Shown here: positions 56,491-64,000 of the stretch, one piece after another | How the letters are laid out: each line of letters opens with the position of its first letter | How positions within the stretch are numbered: the first letter of the stretch is position 1 | NCBI GenBank assembly: GCA_023213395.1 | Contig: CM041465.1 | Span: 248,565,741 to 248,629,740 of the forward strand | DNA from: Cycas panzhihuaensis | Taxonomy: Eukaryota > Cycadophyta | Length of the DNA: 64,000 nt | Direction of reading: 5' to 3' | Notes under the pieces: model-generated | Databases searched by the model: none | Told to the model about the DNA's origin: nothing | What the model saw: only the letters and a program-made list of their open reading frames with translations | Translations under genes and position numbers: made by a program

Positions 56491-57093
56491 TTATTTGCCA
56501 AGAAGGTATCCCTCACACAACTTTTTATTAATATTAATAGGTGATAGACTATTAACCATATCTAATCTTTTCATAAGAGCCAAGTTGTTGCAGTTAAGGT
56601 GACCAAACCGTCTATGCCACAAATCACTATCTAATGTAGTTAAAGTTCTTAGGGCATAGGTATCCAAAGGGGTGAGGATAAGCTTAAATAAACGATCTTT
56701 AGTCATTGTACCTTTGGCAGCAATAGCTTCATTATTTATTTTGTCTTTGATGACACATTCGCCATTGTCACAAATAACCTTATAATGTTGTCCCATCATC
56801 TGTCCTACCGATAACAAGTTTTTCCTTAAGGCAGGGACATATAAGACATCATCCAAGTATCTATATTCATAAATATCAGTCAACACGGCAATGCTACCTC
56901 TCCCAACTGATTCATGAGAAGTATTATCTTCAAACATGATTAACCCTTTTCTATTTTTATCCAAGGTTTGAAATAAATATTCTTTATGGGTCATGTGATT
57001 TGAGCAACCTGAATTGATATACCAACTATCATCCTCTTCTTCCTTAGTAGAAAAACTGGATAGAAATAACATATTATTAACTTTTGATTCCAA
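56491..57093 (-). pseudogene. Cop-5 protease and gag-pre-integrase
   Basis: A 200-codon open minus-strand stretch. EEDDSWYINSGCSNHMTHKE carries the active site as NSG at 57015-57007, so Asp is Asn. Then GRGSIAVLTDIYEYRYLDDV, YVPALRKNLLSVGQMMGQHY close the protease. DLWHRRFGHLNCNNLALMKR is the pre-integrase H-x3-H, and KLCEGYLLGK its cysteine part, with the second Cys changed. It is the longest open reading in the window. Confidence 0.9.
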
Positions 57094-58212
57094 TGAATTT
57101 GAAGCATGTCCTCTAGGGGGTGGTCTATGTTTTAAAAAATATTTATCTTCAGTGTGATTATTTTTATGATAATAAGTACAATATAATGAATCTCTTCTCC
57201 TATAACTAAGGCTTCGACTTCTTAGTTAAAAATGATTAATATTAAAAAATCTCCTCCTTTCCTCATAGAATTGAGGAGGATTGTTTCTTGGTTGGTTATC
57301 ACGATAGTCTTGAGTTTATCTTTAAGGTTGAGAATTCCCATGACAATATGGACAGCAAGTATGATTCTTAACTTGTCTCCTTTGGTTGGGATTTCTTAGA
57401 GCATTAGGATTTTTTGGAGGGTCTTTATATTGTTGGGGTCCCTCTTGTCTCTTTTAGTGAGGGGCTTGATATCGTGGAGGATTTTATTTGGTTTCATTTC
57501 TAGGCTTTCTACCTTTTCTCCTTTGAGGAGATTCCTTTTGTTCTGAGGTTCCTGCTTAGGAGTTAGATTGAATGAGGGTCTCTGTAGCAAAGGCATGTTC
57601 TAAAGATTCATTTACATTTTGTTGCTTCTCTATAGACATGATCATAGCACTAAGTTATTTTACTTTGAGGGTACTTAGATCTTTTGATATGCTAATACTG
57701 GTAGCTACAATTTCAAAACGTCTTACAGCTCCTACACATCTAAGGATCCTTTCAACTACCCTTTATTCAGTTAGGGTATCCCTAAGTGACCTCATTTGGT
57801 TGATAATATCTTGGACTTTAGTCATGAATTTAATTACTGATTCATGAGGTATCATACATAAATTTTTGAACTTACTTCTCAAGTTTTGTAGTTTAGAGGA
57901 GGTGGCTCCTTCATATATAAGTTATAAAGTGTCCCAAGCTTCTTTGGACTTAATAGATTCGATAGCTCTTGAAAACATATGATATTTTAATGCATAAAAG
58001 ATAAGGTCTAAGGCTTTGTTATCCTTTTTGATATTTTCTTTGTATGTAACTTTTTCTGCATCGGTTGGATTTGGTCTCAATTCATTGTAACATGTTCTCA
58101 CAATGTCCCATATGTCATTGGCTATGAGGATGGGCCTCATCCTCCTACTCCAGTTTAGGAAATTGTTTCTATCAAATTTTGAGATAATCATATTCCTAAA
58201 ACTAGACGTCAT
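57094..58212 (-). pseudogene. Cop-5 gag
   Basis: Start at 58212: MTSSFRNMIISKFDRNNFLN, then WSRRMRPILIANDIWDIV and AIESIKSKEAWDTL, the copia gag N-terminus. Later MIPHESVIKFMTKVQDIINQ, LTE, a stop, RVVERILRCV. Lys/Pro/Gln-rich basic stretch at 57600-57390. A knuckle near 57185-57140 reads CTYYHKNNHTEDKYF, with two Cys changed to Tyr. The second gag half has stops. A relative of this gag begins at 63877 in Cop-4. Confidence 0.85.
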
Positions 58213-61200
58213 TTTGAACTAAAGTTGAGTTGATACAAATGTGATAAATAAGATATTAAAAGGTTAAATGTGAATATGAAAAAAATATTTAAATTTAAAA
58301 TTTAAAAAAAGGTTTAAATGTAAAATTTATTTCTAAATATAACCTAAAGTTTTCCCAAATTTTTGAATAAGTGAACTAAGACCTATTAAGGTTGATAGGC
58401 TCTAAGTTTAAGTTTCTCCTAGGATAACCTTCAGTTGCTATTCTGTCTAGTGGCACCTACCCGCAGATGGCAAAATAGGGACCTGATATACTAGTATGTG
58501 AGTGCTAGGCTCTATATACCTCAGTACGTGGACTGCTAAGAAGGTTTTTACACCCCCCTAAATTATTAGTCCACCTGCATCAGACTTATGCCTAGTGACA
58601 GATCTAGTAGTGAAGGTTCTTGAACTAAGGCACTCACCCTCTCTAGGTCTAGCCTTGGTCTCTAAACACCATGAAAGGAACAGGTTCTACACCTCAGCCT
58701 ACCATTGAATACACCTGATAGCTAATGGTTATCCTCATCCAATATGAGTAGGCTGATTAACATGTGCAGAGTGGTAACTTTATGGGTCCTAACCTTTCCC
58801 ATTGCAAGGCTAGAAAAATAGGGTGGTTCAATTCGACATTATCTTATTTAATGTGAAAAATAGATTAATTAGCAATGTGGTCTTGCTTAGAAAAAAAAAG
58901 ATTCCTTTTATATAATAAAGAAAAATTTAAAAGTAAAATAATATACTCTAAGCAAGATAAAATAAACAATAAACTTTTGAAAGAAATAAAATCCCTTTTT
59001 TCAAAAAAATATAATGTTCTTCAAATGGATGAAATATGCCTTTGAAAATTAAATAAATTAAATGCAACTTTTATAAGTGCAAGAAATAAATGATATTTTT
59101 CAACATTAATGAATGAAAATAAAACTTTTAGTAAGTGTATACCTTTCAAATAAATGACACACTTATGAGATATAATTTTAAATAAACTTTTAAAATATAA
59201 TGATAAACGAAAAAAACTTTTAATAAGTATGGCTTTAGAGTAAACTTTGAAATGTAATAGATGTGTAAGCAAATTTGAATGTAACAAAGATCCTTTTCAA
59301 CTATGTAAAGCTGAAATAAACATTGATAATGAAAAATAAAGAGTTCTCAACCTTTAATTTTTTAAATGAGTAAATATAAACTTTCAATGCAAGAAAAAAT
59401 GACTTTTTCTTTTTAATGCATGAAAAAACTTTGCCTTGAAGAAGATATACAAGCTGAAAACTGAAATATATATGTATATTTTTACTTACTTTATGAACAA
59501 TTTCTATTACTAAATAACTTTTTAAAAAACTTATATGAAAGTCAAGTAAAAACCTTAAACATGTAGTATAAATAATCAATGAGAAAATAAAACAAAACTT
59601 TCTTTAAAAAGTTTGGAGGGCAAGCCTATTAGGATATACTTGTATGCTAAACTTTGACAGATTAAAAACTATACTAAACCACATCAGAATAACATGAAAA
59701 TTTACTACTATGAAGATAAATAAAATATGTATGCAATGGAACTAACCATTTTAAAATGGGTTCCTACAAGTTGATATTTTAAGAATAAAAGAAACAACCC
59801 TCTTTTTGAGGCTCAACGGTAGTAGGGGCTCAAAATATTATAAAAAAATGCTAATAAATCTTTATGAAGTGATAAGAAATGACCAAATATGGTTTAAAGG
59901 GCTGTCTAATATATTTTTAATTGAATTTTTTTTAGAAACAATATGTGTAAATATGTAATAATAATAATTAGAGGCTATTAAGTACCTCAACTTTGATTGA
60001 TTTGAAAATAAAAAGAACACATTAAATCATATGAAAAAACTATGTCAATTCAAAGAGGGGTGAGTCAACTTCCCAACAAAACTAATGAAACCAAATTTGG
60101 ATACAAAACTGAAAAGTTATAGTCAAAATAGCCATAAGTACTTCTTTGTGAATATGCTTAAAAATGTTAAAAAAACACTAAAATGTCACTTTCAGTGATT
60201 AAAATAATGGTTAAAATGAATTCTAAAAATTAAAATAAATAAGTAGTAATAAATTTTGATGATAATATATTAGTATAGAATAAATCCAGGTAGAAAATAG
60301 TCACCCGGTAATAAAATATAATCAGTTGAAAAAGTGATTTTATAAAAAGTTAAAAAATACTAAAAACATGAATGTTTGACTTTGAATCGACTGAAACATG
60401 GTCAAATCAAGTCCAAATTGGTCATAAGATCAGTCAAAATTGATCTACAGAAAATTTTTGATGTAATGAAACTAGTTTTGTTAGAAACTGATGAGCTAGT
60501 GAGAAGTTATGCCAAAAAATAGTCAAATACTTTATATTTTTTAAATACATTTTTAAAAGATAAAAGGTAAAATGTTATATGTTTAAAATAACCTTCTTAA
60601 AATTTGAACCTGAGGGTAGACTGGGTAGGGATTAAGCCCAAGACCTGTTAGAGAATAAACCCCTCTGTTGTCAGGAGAGTGAACACGCTCATCGAGATTG
60701 AAAAACACTAAGAACTTTTATATGGAATAAGACCCTTTTTAAACTCTGAAATTCAAATAATATGTAATCTAATTTTATTGAAGTAAAAACTTTATATATA
60801 AAAAAATAAACAAAAAAATTAATACTTTACGTCATCGTGAATACGGAAACGTATATAACAAAAGTGTAATGAAGTGGGACAAAAGTATGATAAACTGGAA
60901 TAAAACACAAATGAAAGAGAAAAAAAACTAGGACCGTGCCTTGAGTAGTTGACCGTCTGTAACGACACCAAAAGAGGCACATATTAGAATCAATTAGAAG
61001 GCACTACTCTCATAAACCAATCAAGAGAGTAACTAATGACAATCTCACTGTTTCTACTTATAAGGCCTATGCTCAGATCCAACCAAGATTCAGAGCCTTG
61101 TGAATACTTATGTGCTCGATGAAAGCCCACCACTAATGGAATTATAAACCAAGGCACAAAAATATTGATATAAACTAAAGTGAAATTGACTTCAAGAAGA

Positions 61201-62769
61201 TTTTACTTAGCAAATTAAATTAAAATATGAATGTGAACAGTGCAACCTAGCTCTTTAAATATGCTGTTAACTTAGGATTTCTGGAGCGCACAGAGCAAGT
61301 TATGTTTAGAGGAAGCTTTGACGTGAACTAAAAATTTAGGATACAAAGAGCAGATACAGTCCTTGATTTTCAACTTTCCTTGAAGCAGACAAGGTTGGAG
61401 CTGTTGGTCTCAGGCAGTGGCAAATTAGAGAGACTGGCCACTGGTCCTATGAAGATGTTTTCCATAGCAAAATATTTAATCAAAGAGGAAAGGGGAACAG
61501 TGAGTGTGGAAAATAAGATATGAAGGACGTGTATCAAATGTAGTTGAAACAAATATGATAGATAAATGGTCGCAGCAACAGAGTAGCTCGATTATCAAAA
61601 GAAGCTGACTGTTGGTGTAGTAACCTACCCCTTTAGTTTTGAAGGTCGCAGAAGAGCTGTATAGGCTTTGTTGATGTTTTCTCCTATCTTTGTGTGTGCG
61701 CGCATACGCCATGGATCATATAGTCAATCGAGACTATTATATATTATCTGTTGTAGTTTCGAGTCTCACCAGAAACTTGAGACTCATTTATCAAATTCAC
61801 ATACATGGAGATCAGTGATTAATTATCGACTAACTTAACGACATTGTATTTCATTGTTTTCATATATGTTTGTGTGTCTCTTGCGAGATTTTTATTTGGA
61901 CTTTGACAAAAGATGGTCAGAGAATAACACCACGTGAGTATCTGGAACTAGCTCTAAAACTAATGTAGGGCGTTAGAAAGGATATTATATTAGAAGAATG
62001 CACTGCGCAGGTGTTATATTTCGTGCTGATAATAGAAGGAATTATAATAAGATATACAGCCAAAAGATTAGATCTCTTATTGAGAAAACCCTTGGGGTCG
62101 ATGAATGGAATGAAGCATGTCACAATCGCGTGCAGGGAGCTTTTACACATTTATGTAAGAGGCTTTCTCAGATGCCTCAAATGCAAGCTCAAGATTTGGT
62201 AAAGTAGATGAAGCTCAGGCTTAGGCAAAAGGTCAAAATAGACTCCCACGGTGATGGCAATAACAGAGAAAAAGAGACATCATTTTTATAGAAAAGGATT
62301 TGATGGAGAGCTCATAGATGTAAATCTAACATGCAAAGTAACAAAGGGTGCGGGAGAAAATACTAGCAGTCACAAATAATTAAAATAATGTGGCCAAAGA
62401 TTTCCAAACGAATACCCAACACTATGATTAAAGAACAGATAAACATATTCAAAGACATAAATAGTAAATCCAAAGAAACACCTTACAGAATAACCACCAA
62501 ACAAAAAATGATCCTTTGAATATATTGACAAAGATATATTAAATAAATAACAAAATATATATATTTGTATTTGAAAAGAAATACATGAGAAACCTAGTAA
62601 ACTATGATAAGTTTATAGTGCAGACTTCTGAGCGAGAGAACCTCTTTCACAATGGATGAATCTCTAAACCGTCTTCTCCAATGAGCATGTGAGCTTGTTA
62701 GAATCTTAACTAGTAGTCATATATAGGTATTTCGCTGAATATATGAGAAGCTAAGTCAATATAAGCAAA
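58213..62769 (-). other. Cop-5 leader
   Basis: About 4.5 kb between PBS and gag. 58213-60800 is the inverse counterpart of the Cop-4 leader. 60850-62769 has no counterpart there, and part of it is richer in CpG. The minus-strand open stretches at 59021-59287 and 59301-59579 are AT-driven. None of the readings at 61370-61712 or 61998-62207 matches a protein I know. Confidence 0.7.
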
Positions 62770-62788
62770 ATTTGGCTCTAAGACCAAA
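62770..62788 (-). promoter_or_regulatory. Cop-5 primer-binding site
   Basis: Minus strand TTTGGTCTTAGAGCCAAA directly after the LTR end CCATCA. Copia form with A-to-C and C-to-T changes in the core. Confidence 0.8.
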
Positions 62789-63137
62789 TGATGGAGCTGG
62801 AGGAGCAGAGCAAGACTTTAGAAAGATTGTATCTTGAGTAAACTGGTGATTTCTGATAGTTGGCAGTGTTAAAAAACACCAGGGAGGTATTTCTACCTTT
62901 TAAATAGTGATTTTTGGGAGGCAGCAAGTGCTATCACCTTACCTGCATGTTAGCCAATGGATAATTCAAAATATATTAAAAAATTAAAAATAATAAATGA
63001 AAGTGCATACCTTAAGAAAGTGGTGTCAGCTCCTGGCAAATATTGGGAGGCTCAAGGTGCCTTAGGGGCCCTCAAAGGTGGCTTTGAGGGGCCCTAAGTG
63101 CACATGTGCTTTAATGACACTGGGATTATTCCCAACA
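62789..63137 (-). repeat. Cop-5 5' LTR
   Basis: Minus-strand TGTTGGGAATAATCCC at 63137 to CCATCA at 62789. TATA-type CTATTTAAAAGG on the minus strand around 62907-62896. Confidence 0.92.
63061..63098. promoter_or_regulatory. 17-bp stem-loop in the Cop-5 LTR
   Basis: CTTAGGGGCCCTCAAAG-GTGG-CTTTGAGGGGCCCTAAG, one mismatch in 17 pairs. The 3' LTR counterpart is at 46341-46378 with more mismatches. It lies in U3, about 155 bp before the TATA box. Confidence 0.75.
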
Positions 63138-63876
63138 TACTTATGATATATGTTTAAGGCTTTTCATTTGACCTTCATATAAGCCTTTTTTAAGCTGATT
63201 TTGTAGTAGAAATTTCTTATATACATCTAAGGCAAGTGACAAGCCAAGTGGTCTTATAACTCAAAACATATACAATTCATTTTTTTTGGAAAGTTTCTTC
63301 ATATTCCTTATCTTTCAAAGTGAAAATTATACATATATATTTTAGTTTTTTCAGCATTATATATCTTCTTCAAGGCAAAAAGATTTCTTGCATTACAAAA
63401 AGAAAGCCATTTATAGTTATTTATTTAAAAAATTAAAAGCTTAAAAATTCCTTATTTTTTCATGATCAAAAGTCTTATTTTAGATTTGAATAGTTAAAAA
63501 GATCTTAGTTACATGCAAAATTTACTCTTATATTCATTATATTTTAAAGTATATCTGAAAGGCATATTTCAAAGTTTATTCTAAAGGCATATACTTATTA
63601 AAGCATCTTTTCTATTTATTATTATTGAAAAATTTATTTCTTTATTGCACTTATAAAAGTTGTATCTAGTTGATTTATTTTCTAAAGGCATCTTTCATTT
63701 TTTCAAAGGCATTGTGATTACTTACATAGTTCTTTCAAAGAGTATATTTGAAAATATATAAGTTTATTGATTTATTGAGTTTTTTTATTCATTCTAAAAA
63801 GTGTATATTTTGTTCAGAAATATAAAAAAGTTCACTTATAAAAGTATATTTTTTATGTACTAAAGTTTTCAATAAA
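63138..63876 (+). other. Cop-4 leader, right part
   Basis: Continues the Cop-4 leader after the Cop-5 insertion. It is the inverse of about 58213-59600 in Cop-5 (for instance the shared CTTCTTCAAGGCAAA at about 63368). Confidence 0.75.
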
Positions 63877-64000
63877 ATGGCAATCAATCTAAATAAAATA
63901 TAATTTCCTATATTTGATGGTCATAATTTTACACAATGGCATAAAACAATGCAAAATTATTTTATTACAAATGATCTTTGGAATAGTTACAAAATGAATA
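63877..64000 (+). pseudogene. Cop-4 gag N-terminus, cut by the window edge
   Basis: ATG at 63877: MAINLNKI, a stop, then FPIFDGHNFTQWHKTMQNYF, ITNDLWNSYKMN to the edge. This is the copia gag opening (F-x-G-x-N-F-x-x-W, then N-D-L-W), and is related to the gag start of Cop-5. The early stop at codon 9 already disables it. Confidence 0.85.

Larger units (their letters stand above)
46069..63137 (-). mobile_element. Cop-5: copia element on the minus strand, nested in Cop-4
   Basis: LTRs of exactly 349 bp at 62789-63137 (5') and 46069-46417 (3'). Flanks CACTT (46064-46068) and TACTT (63138-63142) read as a target duplication with one transition. PBS on the minus strand at 62788-62770. The 3' purine tract GGAGGAGAA precedes the 3' LTR. 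Gag, protease, integrase, RT and RNase H run from 58212 down to 46420, split by Cop-6 at 54536/46999. Without Cop-6 its length is about 9.5 kb, half of which is leader. Confidence 0.9.
42957..64000 (+). mobile_element. Cop-4: outer copia element, split and cut by the window edge
   Basis: 5' LTR at 42957-43344, PBS cluster, leader in two pieces (43432-46068 and 63138-63876), gag start at 63877. The two leader pieces are proven to belong together because the homologous leader of Cop-5 runs across the junction without a break, aligning with both sides. Its pol and 3' LTR lie beyond the right edge. Confidence 0.8.

Noticed and set aside
59021-59579. Two minus-strand readings of 88 and 92 codons
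   Set aside because: Phe/Leu/Ile/Lys-rich by composition, in the untranslated leader of Cop-5, and the homologous Cop-4 leader does not keep them.
61998-62207. 69-codon plus-strand reading and overlapping readings on both strands
   Set aside because: Looks protein-like, but three overlapping frames are open at once and I recognise no family; kept only as part of the composition finding.

Overview
This is a repeat-only stretch of a nuclear plant genome. It is AT-rich and strongly CpG-poor. I see no intact host gene, rRNA, tRNA gene, CRISPR array or bacterial-type operon. The content is layer upon layer of decayed LTR retrotransposons: Ty1/copia with the plant-type primer-binding site TGGTATCAGAGC, and Ty3/gypsy of the Tat and chromovirus types. 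There are also a LINE-type ORF1 remnant and two non-coding or gene-carrying LTR elements. The plant assignment rests on the PBS type, the Tat pol with an antisense plant-mobile-domain-like ORF, and plant-like captured gene fragments. A large-genome plant such as a gymnosperm would fit, but the species cannot be named from this window.

Layout. (1) 1-17573: a minus-strand Tat-type Ty3/gypsy body (Gyp-1: gag near 8.6-10.1 kb, protease at 8.3-8.5 kb, RT near 6.5 kb, integrase at 4.3-5.2 kb, possible PBS at 17.55 kb). Facing it at its 3' side is a plus-strand plant-mobile-domain-like pseudogene (1.5-3.6 kb), itself broken by a copia LTR fragment. (2) Two LTR elements sit in the Gyp-1 5' part. Non-aut-1 (10703-13107) is a non-coding element with 436-bp LTRs. 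Cap-1 (13189-16648) has 345-bp LTRs and carries fragments of at least two host genes: a RAD6/UBC2-class E2 and AP-4 epsilon adaptin. A WW-like fragment is a possible third. (3) 21291-29327 is copia element Cop-2, with a perfect CTATA target duplication and a minus-strand chromovirus remnant inside its leader. (4) 29328-32925 is Tat-type Gyp-3 and the end of another gypsy element (Gyp-4), into whose 3' LTR copia element Cop-3 (32926-38505) was inserted. (5) 38506-42956 is mostly unassignable old sequence ending in a DUF4283/zinc-knuckle LINE ORF1 remnant.

(6) 42957-64000 is a three-deep nest. Outer Cop-4 (plus strand) has its LTR at 42957, and its gag only begins at 63877, at the window edge. 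Its leader is split by Cop-5 (minus strand, 46069-63137), a relative with a homologous leader in the opposite direction. Cop-5 is split in its RT/RNase H region by Cop-6 (plus strand, 46999-54536). Cop-6 has equal 558-bp LTRs and a perfect TTTGG target duplication. Hand-counted LTR mismatches (about 34/558 for Cop-6, about 42/349 for Cop-5) agree with the nesting order.

None of these elements looks capable of autonomous movement. Every gag-pol is broken by stops and frameshifts, and the protease aspartate is replaced in three of the four copia proteases seen. The points of interest are the captured host genes, primer-binding sites duplicated in tandem in three different elements, close-armed stem-loops upstream of the LTR TATA boxes, the antisense mobile-domain ORF, and the large inverted repeat made by Cop-4 and Cop-5.
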